A DNA stretch of 36,967 nt from Clostridium sp. N3C (GTDB taxonomy: Bacteria > Bacillota > Clostridia > Clostridiales > Clostridiaceae), in contig NZ_FMJL01000039.1 in NCBI RefSeq assembly GCF_900095445.1, positions 1-36,967 of the forward strand. The letters are read 5' to 3'. Below are positions 8,949 to 16,457 of this stretch, one piece after another. Position 1 is the first letter of the stretch, and the number at the start of each line of letters is the position of its first letter. The notes under the pieces were generated by a model. The model ran no database searches, was not told the origin of the DNA, and saw nothing but the letters and a program-made list of their open reading frames with translations. A program made the position numbers and the translations under genes.

Positions 8949-9653
8949 CTACCTTTTTACTTTACTGTTTGCAACAACCTGCATAAACAATGATTCCAAA
9001 TCTTCTCCTGGGTTGATTTTTCCTTCGTAGCCCAATATTCCATTACTGATAATACCGATATGATCAGCAATCTGTTCCACTTCAGATAGAATATGACTTG
9101 ACAGAAGCACCGTAATTCCCTGTTCTGGGAAAGATCTAATCAGTCTTCTCAAATCTTGAATACCTATTGGATCCAAACCATTAGTAGGTTCATCCAAGAT
9201 TAACAGTTTCGGATGGTTCAGTAATGCAATGGCAATGCCAAGACGCTGCTTCATTCCCATAGAAAACTGTCCTGCACGCTTTTTTCCTGTATTGGTCAGA
9301 TCAACAATTTTCAAGACTTCATCAATTCGAGCATCTGGTAAGCCCAAAAGAAGTGTACGTACTTTTAGATTTTCCCAAGCAGTGAGATTCTCATAAATTG
9401 GAGGATTCTCGATCAAAGCCCCTATATTCGTAAGATCACTTCGGCTCCATTGATGTCCTTCAAATAAAATTTTTCCTGAAGTAGGATGGAGCATCCCAGC
9501 AATCATCTTTAAGGTAGTAGATTTACCTGCTCCGTTAGGACCCAGTAAACCGTAAATAGAATTTTTCATTACAGATAAGGATATGTTATTAACAACTCGT
9601 TGCTTTTTAAAATCCTTACATAAGTTTTTTGTTTGCAAAATATAGGAATTCAT
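8949..9653 (-). CDS. Lantibiotic-protection ABC transporter ATPase, LanF type
   Basis: 234 residues. Walker A GPNGAGKST is near residue 37, the Q-loop follows, the signature FSMGMKQRLGIA replaces the more common LSGGQ, and Walker B is LLILDEPTNGLD with a downstream switch His (LLSSH). SMGMKQR is typical of peptide-antibiotic exporters of the BcrA/LanF group. Two ATGs are close together; the one at 9653 has GGGAG 6 bases before it, the other (9659) is too close. It is the first gene of a five-gene locus lanFEG-RK and sits behind a probable regulator-controlled promoter. Confidence 0.88.
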   Translation of the reverse strand: MNSYILQTKNLCKDFKKQRVVNNISLSVMKNSIYGLLGPNGAGKSTTLKMIAGMLHPTSGKILFEGHQWSRSDLTNIGALIENPPIYENLTAWENLKVRTLLLGLPDARIDEVLKIVDLTNTGKKRAGQFSMGMKQRLGIAIALLNHPKLLILDEPTNGLDPIGIQDLRRLIRSFPEQGITVLLSSHILSEVEQIADHIGIISNGILGYEGKINPGEDLESLFMQVVANSKVKR

Positions 9654-9683
9654 AAACATCTCCCTTTCTTTTATTTGATATTT

Positions 9684-9746
9684 ACTATAAAGAAAAAATT
9701 TAAAGAATCCTTAAAGAAATTAATTTTTTATCCAAAAATTAAAGAA
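9684..9746 (-). promoter_or_regulatory. Probable activator-dependent promoter of the lanFEG operon with TTAAAGAA repeats
   Basis: A minus-strand -10 box TATAGT (9684-9689) has no good -35 box at the right spacing (AAGGAT). Instead TTAAAGAA (plus-strand reading) occurs at 9700, 9711 and 9739, with a variant ATAAAGAA at 9687. The 11-bp step between two copies is one helical turn, as for OmpR-family dimers. The most likely binder is the regulator encoded at 6640-7299. Confidence 0.5.
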
Positions 9747-9771
9747 AACCAATAACATTAAGATAAAAAAT

Positions 9772-9817
9772 AAGGTTTCCTACAATCAGTATTTATTACT
9801 GAAAGTATGGAAACCTT
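9772..9817 (-). terminator. Rho-independent terminator of the ABC-importer operon; copy 1 of a dispersed hairpin repeat
   Basis: Arms AAGGTTTCC (9772-9780) and GGAAACCTT (9809-9817) enclose an inner stem TCAGTA/TACTGA. The minus strand continues into ATTTTTTATC. It closes the operon whose last stop is at 9870. The whole element is close in sequence, loop included, to the hairpin at 33486-33537. Confidence 0.75.
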
Positions 9818-9869
9818 TGATTTTAAACCATAAACCTTTGATTACTTTAAAGATTATAGAAAATAAACT

Positions 9870-10643
9870 TTACAAATAATAATCCAATTCTATAGAATCT
9901 TTTAATCCAAATTCCTCAAATACCCTGTCCCTAATTTTTAAAAAATCAGCTCCGGTTCTGTCTCTTTTCCTACCTAAAGGCACCTTAATTATGCTTTTTA
10001 TTCTACCAGGAGAAGGAGTCATTATCACTATTCTGTCCGCAAGAAACACCGCCTCTTCAATATCATGTGTTACAAAAATTATTGTTTTCTTCTTTTCTAA
10101 CCATACCCTCTCAATCTCATCCTGCATGGTCATTCGAGTCATTGCATCAAGTGCACCGAAAGGCTCATCCATAAGAAGTATCTCCGGATCCACCGCTAAT
10201 GCCCTTGCCAATGCCACTCTTTGCTGCATTCCACCTGAAAGCTGTGCTGGATAATGATTCTTATATTTGGAAAGCCCCACAAGTTCAATATACTCTTCAG
10301 CAATAACTCTTCTTTGCTTCTTAGGGATCTTCTTGGCCTCCAGTCCTAATTCCACATTTCTTAAAACATTCCTCCATGGAAGTAAACCGTAATTCTGAAA
10401 TATGGTAATTCTATTTTCAGAAGGCTTTGTAACAACTTCTCCATTAATCCTGACAAGGCCTGAAGTTGGTCTGTCAAAACCGGCTATTAGATTCAACAGT
10501 GTTGATTTTCCACATCCACTTGGCCCCAAAAGACAGATGAATTCGCCTTTATCTATTTCCAGATTCACTTTATGAAGGGCTGCACTCTTTCCTTTACCTT
10601 TTATCAAATATTCGCGAGATGCATCGTTAATTGAAATATACAT
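9870..10643 (-). CDS. ABC importer ATPase, NrtD/SsuB/TauB family
   Basis: 257 residues from the chosen start. Walker A is GPSGCGKST, the Q-loop lies at FQNYGLLPW, the signature is LSGGMQQR, Walker B is LLMDEPFGALD, and the switch His is in FVTHDIEEAVFLADRI; the last pattern is characteristic of the nitrate/sulfonate/taurine group. The ATG at 10643 has GGAGGTGAG 7 bases before it and lies 2 bp after the permease stop, so it is preferred over the in-frame ATG at 10676. It powers uptake by the neighbouring permease and binding protein. The substrate cannot be read from the ATPase. Confidence 0.9.
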   Translation of the reverse strand: MYISINDASREYLIKGKGKSAALHKVNLEIDKGEFICLLGPSGCGKSTLLNLIAGFDRPTSGLVRINGEVVTKPSENRITIFQNYGLLPWRNVLRNVELGLEAKKIPKKQRRVIAEEYIELVGLSKYKNHYPAQLSGGMQQRVALARALAVDPEILLMDEPFGALDAMTRMTMQDEIERVWLEKKKTIIFVTHDIEEAVFLADRIVIMTPSPGRIKSIIKVPLGRKRDRTGADFLKIRDRVFEEFGLKDSIELDYYL

Positions 10644-10645
10644 TC

Positions 10646-11419
10646 TTAGTTTCTCACCTCCGAGAATACTCCCCATTGTCTTTTTATTTTGTTTTCAAGA
10701 AATCCTACCAAACGATCCAGTAAAAGTCCCAAAATTCCAATAATAATTATTCCAGCTAATACCAAGTCAGACCTTAGGGAGTTCCTTGCGTCAATAATCA
10801 TAAAGCCCAAACCAGACTGTGAACCTACCATTTCACCTGCTACAAGAAATACCCAAGCAGATCCAAGAGCTAAATGTAGACCATTTGCAATCAAAGGAAA
10901 AGCTGATGGAAGAATAATTTTAAATAACAGACCCGGTTGCTTTATGCCGAAATTATCCGCAACTTTCTTATAAATGGCATCTACATTTCCTACACCGGAA
11001 ACGGTAGAAAGAAGTATTGGATAAAAAGCAGCTATAAAAATAGTTACAATTGCCGGTGCATCACCTATACCAAACCATAAAACTATAAAAGGAAACCAGG
11101 CAATAGGCGAGACAGGCCTTAACACTTGAATTATAGGATCTATATAAGACCAGATCTTTTTATTCCATCCAAGTAAGAGACCTAAAATCACCCCAGATAG
11201 GACTGCCACAAGATAACCACTTAAAAAACGGACAATGCTAACCTTGAAATTTGTAAATAAGGTTCCATCCATAATAATTTCTTTTACCCCATCAAAAACT
11301 ACCGCCGGTGAAGGAAGAAGGGACTTTTCAAATTTTCCTGTAATAACCACCAACTGCCAAATAACTATAAGTAAGGATATACTTACTATAACTTTTATTG
11401 ACTTTTTTAATATGTTCAT
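10646..11419 (-). CDS. ABC importer permease, NrtB/SsuC/TauC family
   Basis: 257 residues with about six membrane helices. The EAA-type loop that contacts the ATPase is recognisable around AAFYPILLSTVSGVGNVD. PVSPIAWFPFIVLWFG is the usual conserved segment of the SsuC/TauC/NrtB branch. The gene starts 5 bp after the binding-protein stop and ends 2 bp before the ATPase start. It forms the translocation path for the small anion or nitrogenous compound bound by the lipoprotein. Confidence 0.9.
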   Translation of the reverse strand: MNILKKSIKVIVSISLLIVIWQLVVITGKFEKSLLPSPAVVFDGVKEIIMDGTLFTNFKVSIVRFLSGYLVAVLSGVILGLLLGWNKKIWSYIDPIIQVLRPVSPIAWFPFIVLWFGIGDAPAIVTIFIAAFYPILLSTVSGVGNVDAIYKKVADNFGIKQPGLLFKIILPSAFPLIANGLHLALGSAWVFLVAGEMVGSQSGLGFMIIDARNSLRSDLVLAGIIIIGILGLLLDRLVGFLENKIKRQWGVFSEVRN

Positions 11420-11424
11420 TACTA

Positions 11425-12381
11425 TTACTTCACCCTATCTATTAATGAATTATCCACAAAATCCTTATACTGTGGAGGATTTTCAGAAAGCTTCGTTTCC
11501 ACCATATACTTTATAAGTTCATTATATTCATTTTCTTCCATTCTCAGATTCTCATATGAAATCCACTGAAGGGATAAATCAAGAACCTTAGAATCGGCCT
11601 TCAAATATTTAGAGGTGATTTTTTTCACTTCTTCATCCTTTAACTCCGCTTTAAGTCCCGCATTTACATATTCCTTTACAAACTCTTCTGCAACTGCCTT
11701 ATCATTTTTTATAAAATCGCTTCTAAGAACGAGACCACAGCAATGGGAACCTTCCCAAAGTTCATGGGACTCATACAGTGTTTTTCCCTTCTCATTAGCC
11801 ACTGCTTGTGCACCAAAAGGCTCTGCAACACAATAGCCTGATATTCTGCCTTCTGAAAGAGCTGCAGGCATTTCAGGAGGTGGTAATTCTACAATATTTA
11901 CATCACTGTAGGAAAGGCCTTTATTTTTCAGCATAATGTATAGAAGAATATTATGGGTAGATAGCTTGCTTGGTATAGCAAATTTTTTCCCCTTCAAATC
12001 TTCTGCACTGTTTATATCCTTTGACACTACCACCACATTACCATCTCTGTGTCCAAGTGCAACAACCTTTAGATCAATTCCCTGCTCCTTTGCTTTCACT
12101 GCAAGCTCAATAAGCATGGAGGCACCATCGATCTTACCTGCATTCAAGGCCTCTGCTAGCTCAGGCCATGAACCAAACTTAACAAGCTCAAGCTTAAAAT
12201 TCTTAGTATTTTCATTTAATAGTTCATTTTCAATATAAAGTGGGAGCGCATGAGTAATAGGTAGATATCCAATTTTTATTGTTTTAAGCTCTGATGATGT
12301 TTTTGCAGCCCTGCCATGACTGCTACATCCAGAGAAAACTGTTAGTATTATAAGCAACACAACTAAAATTTTTTTAACCAT
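11425..12381 (-). CDS. Substrate-binding lipoprotein, NrtA/SsuA/TauA-like
   Basis: 318 residues with a lipoprotein signal peptide: basic start, hydrophobic core and lipobox FSGC. The mature part has IKIGYLPITHALPLYIENE, a binding region ALNAGKIDGASM, and AEPFGAQAVANEKGKTLYES, which look closer to the NrtA/CmpA (nitrate/bicarbonate) branch than to sulfonate binders. A HCCG stretch lies near the binding half. AAAGGAGGT lies 7 bases before the ATG at 12381, so that start is preferred to the one at 12402. It begins 30 bp after cooS and so probably shares its transcript. The substrate is unknown; the linkage to a CooS-fold enzyme suggests a small carbon or nitrogen compound, as inference. Confidence 0.85.
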   Translation of the reverse strand: MVKKILVVLLIILTVFSGCSSHGRAAKTSSELKTIKIGYLPITHALPLYIENELLNENTKNFKLELVKFGSWPELAEALNAGKIDGASMLIELAVKAKEQGIDLKVVALGHRDGNVVVVSKDINSAEDLKGKKFAIPSKLSTHNILLYIMLKNKGLSYSDVNIVELPPPEMPAALSEGRISGYCVAEPFGAQAVANEKGKTLYESHELWEGSHCCGLVLRSDFIKNDKAVAEEFVKEYVNAGLKAELKDEEVKKITSKYLKADSKVLDLSLQWISYENLRMEENEYNELIKYMVETKLSENPPQYKDFVDNSLIDRVK

Positions 12382-12411
12382 TTCAATACCTCCTTTTTCC
12401 ATTAACTACTA

Positions 12412-14418
12412 TCAATCCCACTTTAAGGCTTTTCTTTTCTCATTTATATCTTTAATTATTCTATCTGCAAGCTTCAAGTGATCTAATTCAACCACCATTA
12501 CTGAGCCCAATGTTTCTCTCGTATCTTCGAAAAGATATTTCATAACATTTTCAGACCCCTGTACCGGTGGATATACAGAATGGTAAGAGTTTATTCCCAA
12601 AAGCCTAAAACCTAAGGCCGCCGCAACTCCCTTTTCATTGGACCATTCAGGACTGGCAAAGGCAAAGGGCATATCCTTTATATCTTTTCCAGCTGCATCA
12701 GCCAACGCTCTGAAAAATGCTGAAGCCCTTGCATTGTCAAGACATTCCCCCATATGCCAAACCGGCGGTAAATCAGGCTTCAAAAATTCCTTTAAATCAC
12801 TGCCGGTTTTCTCCAAGGCCTGTACATTGCAAAATCCTAGTTTCAAAAGTGAAAAGGATGCGCAACCATTTGTAAGCACCAGAATATTATTTTCAATAAG
12901 TATTTGGGCTATCTCTGTTATTGCCTTTTCATACATTACTCTTGGATTATTACATCCTACCAGATTAACAATGCCTCGAATCTTACCACTTTTTAACCCC
13001 TCTGCAATAACATCTATACTTCCAAAACGGTGTATAGCATATTCTACAGAAAATCCAATTTCCGCATCTACTTCATACTGTGGAATGAAAACTGGAACAT
13101 CTCTTCTTTCCTCAAAACTTTCAATAGCTCTTTCAATAATTATTTTTGCTAATTTTTCTGTATCATTTATGTTGCTATGATGATGGTCATAACCATAATG
13201 CTCAGCACCGGGAAGTCTTCCAGAATCACTGGTTGTGACAACAGTAGTTTTAAAGCATTTTGCAACGTCCATAATTGAAGGAAATACGTCCTGAACATCT
13301 GCTACCCACAAATCAAGAGCACCAGTTCCAAGCACAATCTCTGCACCAATTGCATTTGATAAAGGAATAACGCCTCCATACCTATACATAGCTGAAAGAC
13401 CAGAGCAGCATATTCCATAAAACTGTATTCCAAGGGCACCTTTTTCCCTTGCTAACTGTTGGTATTTCTCGCTTCTTCCTTGTTTAATAATTTCACTTAC
13501 CAATAAGGGAGAATGTCCATGGACCGCTATATTGACATAGCCCTCCTTAAGCGCTCCCAGGTTCGCTTTTACTGTACTTCTAACCGGTAAGCCAAAGAGA
13601 CTATCCATAGCTATTGAGGATCCTAAAACACTGCTCCAAGCAAAGGCAAGTCCACATCTCAAAAACTGCTTCATGATATTTTTCCAGTCTCCGTCTGTTC
13701 CAGTAGTTGTTCGGTGGAGCGCTTCAAAAACTTCATGATAAGCTCCTATAGGAAGAACGTCCAGCTCTCTCCATTTATCAATCCTTTCCTTAGTTGCAAA
13801 AGCGCTGAGAGTTTTATGATTATCTGGAACAGTTCTTGACAAATCCTCAAGGAGAATATCCGCAATTTCTACTGCCAATTTTTCAACAGACTTTCCTTCT
13901 GTGGTAAGACCTAGCTGAGTTGCTGTTTTTTTAATCTTCTCTACTCCATAAATGGGTATATTCAAAACTCCCTCTCCTGCTGCTCTAAGAGCCAACATAA
14001 TTTCGCGACCTCTTGCGCCATGGGCTGCAACACCTGCTGCCACCCATCTGAGAAGATTCCTTGCAACAATCAAATCAGCATCTGCCCCACAAACTCCTCT
14101 GGGGCTTTTTTTGGTAATTCTACAGGGTCCAATGTTGCAATTCCTACAACAGACTCCTGCAATTCCAAAGTTGCAGTGTGGTTTTTGACTATCAAAACGG
14201 TCAAAGCAAGTCTCGCAACCTACTTTCTCCATATAGCCAAGCATTTCTCTTACAGCATAATCAGGAGTATTTTCCATTACATCCGCCTTTGAAGGAAAAC
14301 TCTTCTTATATTCATTTACTGCCTCATTATAATCGTTAAAAGTATTTACTCTATGATGATGATTCCCTGTGTGGTCAAAATGTCTGTGATGATATCTAAC
14401 CTCTTTAAGAAAAATCAT
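12412..14418 (-). CDS. cooS: CooS-family protein: carbon monoxide dehydrogenase fold with a deviant active site
   Basis: 668 residues, slightly long for CooS because of a His-rich N-terminal extension (residues 8-22). The cysteines for the electron-transfer clusters are all present: Cys82, Cys90 (D-cluster) and Cys91, 94, 99, 110 (B-cluster). For the C-cluster, His302, Cys338 (GICCSG), Cys489 (VGCNNP), Cys519 (TNGCAS), Cys559 (HMGECLDN) and Lys596 (NEKG) align. The cysteine usually found in DVQC is replaced by Asp377 (VADVQD). The His relay after AAH133 is also missing (GARGRE instead of SDHGRH). The fold assignment is firm; Ni-CO chemistry is doubtful. CooS-V of Carboxydothermus, a CooS homologue lacking one canonical cysteine, carries an Fe-S-oxo hybrid cluster and slowly turns over hydroxylamine. 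A consensus promoter precedes the gene; an ABC importer follows it. Confidence 0.88.
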   Translation of the reverse strand: MIFLKEVRYHHRHFDHTGNHHHRVNTFNDYNEAVNEYKKSFPSKADVMENTPDYAVREMLGYMEKVGCETCFDRFDSQKPHCNFGIAGVCCRNCNIGPCRITKKSPRGVCGADADLIVARNLLRWVAAGVAAHGARGREIMLALRAAGEGVLNIPIYGVEKIKKTATQLGLTTEGKSVEKLAVEIADILLEDLSRTVPDNHKTLSAFATKERIDKWRELDVLPIGAYHEVFEALHRTTTGTDGDWKNIMKQFLRCGLAFAWSSVLGSSIAMDSLFGLPVRSTVKANLGALKEGYVNIAVHGHSPLLVSEIIKQGRSEKYQQLAREKGALGIQFYGICCSGLSAMYRYGGVIPLSNAIGAEIVLGTGALDLWVADVQDVFPSIMDVAKCFKTTVVTTSDSGRLPGAEHYGYDHHHSNINDTEKLAKIIIERAIESFEERRDVPVFIPQYEVDAEIGFSVEYAIHRFGSIDVIAEGLKSGKIRGIVNLVGCNNPRVMYEKAITEIAQILIENNILVLTNGCASFSLLKLGFCNVQALEKTGSDLKEFLKPDLPPVWHMGECLDNARASAFFRALADAAGKDIKDMPFAFASPEWSNEKGVAAALGFRLLGINSYHSVYPPVQGSENVMKYLFEDTRETLGSVMVVELDHLKLADRIIKDINEKRKALKWD

Positions 14419-14459
14419 AAAAACACCTCAATTCATTTCATACTTTTCGGATATGTTTA

Positions 14460-14489
14460 ATTATATATGTCAATATGTGGCAATGTCAA
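14460..14489 (-). promoter_or_regulatory. Consensus promoter of the cooS-ABC operon with TTGACAT direct repeat
   Basis: On the minus strand TTGACA (14484-14489), an 18-bp spacer and TATAAT (14460-14465) match the vegetative consensus. TTGACAT occurs a second time at the 3' end of the spacer, 16 bases after the first, and could be a regulator half-site pair. A GAGGTG site lies 5 bases before the cooS ATG. Confidence 0.75.
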
Positions 14490-14600
14490 CAATAATTTTA
14501 TATTATTCATATTTGTTTTGTCGGATTAATCCACATACATATATTTTAGGAATTTACATTAAAATCTATAAAAAGTTAATGCTATAATCATTACTATATC

Positions 14601-14629
14601 TTGACAATTTCTTATTTGTAATATATAGT
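14601..14629 (+). promoter_or_regulatory. Consensus-like promoter facing the chemoreceptor gene
   Basis: TTGACA (14601-14606), 17-bp spacer, TATAGT (14624-14629). Transcription would start near 14636, only about two bases before a strong terminator hairpin. Confidence 0.55.
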
Positions 14630-14637
14630 AATTTAGA

Positions 14638-14669
14638 AGCAATGAGGCTTAGGCCTCATTGCTTTTTTT
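14638..14669 (+). terminator. Perfect terminator hairpin at the expected transcript 5' end
   Basis: An 11-bp perfect stem AGCAATGAGGC / GCCTCATTGCT with loop TTAG is followed by seven T. It points in the plus direction, yet no plus-strand gene lies upstream; only the promoter at 14601-14629 does. Confidence 0.8.
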
Positions 14670-14748
14670 GATATATGATTATTTACATATTTTTTTGTAT
14701 TTTTATGTCATACGCTTATTAAAGTTGATATAAAAGGAGGAAATTACA

Positions 14749-16260
14749 ATGAGAAGCCAAAAGAATTTAAAGAAAATTTTAGAAGAAGCATTTAGCATAG
14801 AACATCATGCAAAAGAAATGCGTAATGGTAACCTAGACATAAAAATCGATACAGATCATTTCACTTTTTTAAAAGACTTAGCAGAAGATATTAATCAAAT
14901 CAATAGTACCTTTAATACCTACATAGACGAGATAACCCATATATTATCTCATCTTTCAGCAGGTAATATGACCGTTTCCTTTTCAAAAGATGTACATTAT
15001 ATTGGAGATTTTTTACCAATTAAAGATGCTCTTTATAAAATAAGATCTTCAATGAATTCTTCATTCGAAGAGATCCATAAGCTATCCAAAGAGATGGACG
15101 CAATGAGTAATCAGGTTGAGAACAGCTCCTCCTTTTTGGCTACAAACACCACTGAGCAGGCAGCTTTGATTTCTGATCTAACCTCAACTATTTATGACAT
15201 TACAGACAAGACTGTAAATAATGCAACAAATGCTCAAACAGCTGCCAAAACCGTTGAAGCTATAACAAAGGAAACTGAAATCGGTAGAAGTTATATGAAA
15301 GAACTGCTATCCTCCGTGGATAAAGTAAAATCCTCCATCGATAATATATCTAATATCATTGAATTAATAAAGGGTATTGCTGAACAGACCAGACTGTTAG
15401 CTTTAAACGCATCAATTGAAGCTGCAAGAGCTGGTGAAAACGGACAAGGTTTTTCAGTAGTTGCCAGTGAAATTAATAAGCTTGCACAAAAAAGTAGTGA
15501 AGCTGTTAAAGAAACTACACAATTAATTAATAATAGCATAACTGCAGCGGATGAAAGTGCAAAAATCACAAAAAAAACCGTAGAAAGTTTTCAAAACATA
15601 CAAGATTCCATCGAAGGAGTAGCTGGTTTATGTAAAGAAATAGCAGAGCTATCTAATATACAGGCAGAAAGTCTTCAGGAAACCTCAGCAATTATTACAA
15701 ATATATCAGAGGCAGTACAAAATAATGCAGCTTATGCTCAGGAAAATAGCGCAGGAGCAATGAATCTGTCAAACATATCTGATAATTTGGAGAAGGTTCT
15801 TCAACGTTTTCGTATAATTGGACAAGAAAATTTACTGGTAACTGATAAAAACAAAGAGGAGGAATTCAAAAGAGAGCTAATAAGCAAATTAGTGACAAAG
15901 CTATTTAATGCAACTACTACTCAATCTATAGATTGGATACTGGAAACAGAAATTCAATATCATAGTGATGTTGAATGTCTATATGTTATTAATGAAAATG
16001 GCAAACAATTAAGTCACACCATTATGAATCCAAAGATCATTGTAGATCAGGATGATAATTTTAAACCAGCCTTGCCGGGACAGGATTACAGCTCAAAAAA
16101 ATATTTCCGACAGGCCATAAAAAATAAGCAAGAATTTTATACTTCCTCAGCATACATATCAAAAGCAACAGGAAACTTGTGTAATACAGTATCTTATGCA
16201 TATCAAGCTGCTGACAATGAATGTTATGTAATTTGCATAGACCTACTATGTAAGTTTTAG
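14749..16260 (+). CDS. Cytosolic methyl-accepting chemotaxis protein with C-terminal Cache-like sensor
   Basis: 503 residues, no membrane segment and no signal peptide. Two HAMP-like units appear to lie at the N-terminus (GNLDIKI near 28 and AGNMTVSF near 71). The coiled-coil signalling domain has the near-invariant hairpin [20 protein letters not shown] at 211-230. After it, residues about 385-503 resemble a PDC/Cache-type sensor, with [24 protein letters not shown] and NTVSYAY. A sensor placed after the signalling tip in a soluble receptor should sense a cytosolic ligand or redox state. GGAGG precedes the ATG by 8 bases. It is divergent from cooS across about 330 bp, which could mean joint control or a shared stimulus, as inference. 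Confidence 0.88.
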   Translation: MRSQKNLKKILEEAFSIEHHAKEMRNGNLDIKIDTDHFTFLKDLAEDINQINSTFNTYIDEITHILSHLSAGNMTVSFSKDVHYIGDFLPIKDALYKIRSSMNSSFEEIHKLSKEMDAMSNQVENSSSFLATNTTEQAALISDLTSTIYDITDKTVNNATNAQTAAKTVEAITKETEIGRSYMKELLSSVDKVKSSIDNISNIIELIKGIAEQTRLLALNASIEAARAGENGQGFSVVASEINKLAQKSSEAVKETTQLINNSITAADESAKITKKTVESFQNIQDSIEGVAGLCKEIAELSNIQAESLQETSAIITNISEAVQNNAAYAQENSAGAMNLSNISDNLEKVLQRFRIIGQENLLVTDKNKEEEFKRELISKLVTKLFNATTTQSIDWILETEIQYHSDVECLYVINENGKQLSHTIMNPKIIVDQDDNFKPALPGQDYSSKKYFRQAIKNKQEFYTSSAYISKATGNLCNTVSYAYQAADNECYVICIDLLCKF

Positions 16261-16307
16261 AATAGCAGTAAAATAAAATCTAAATAAAAAGCTATAAAGA
16301 ATTTAAA

Positions 16308-16374
16308 AAGGGCTTCCCGACATTACCACATCCAGCAAGGCCACCGTCAAAAGGCTAAATGTCTGGAAACCCTT
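16308..16374 (-). terminator. Long-armed hairpin with structured 33-base loop, 3' of the SLC13-like gene
   Basis: Arms 16308-16324 and 16358-16374 pair over 17 positions. On the minus strand only one position is unpaired because the other difference becomes a G-U pair; on the plus strand both are mismatches. This favours an RNA read from the minus strand, followed by TTTTT. The loop is GC-richer than its surroundings and contains a further small GCC/GGC stem. It lies between two convergent genes. It may be a terminator, a mobile palindromic repeat or a small structured RNA. Confidence 0.55.
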
Positions 16375-16457
16375 AATTATATGCATTTTTATCTTATATT
16401 TGATAATCCTAAAATCAAAACTACAATCCAAACCAATCTTTCAGCTGATACAGCAAC

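Noticed and set aside
12638..13180. 180-codon plus-strand frame inside cooS
   Set aside because: Antisense shadow of a well-supported gene; no ribosome site or domain.
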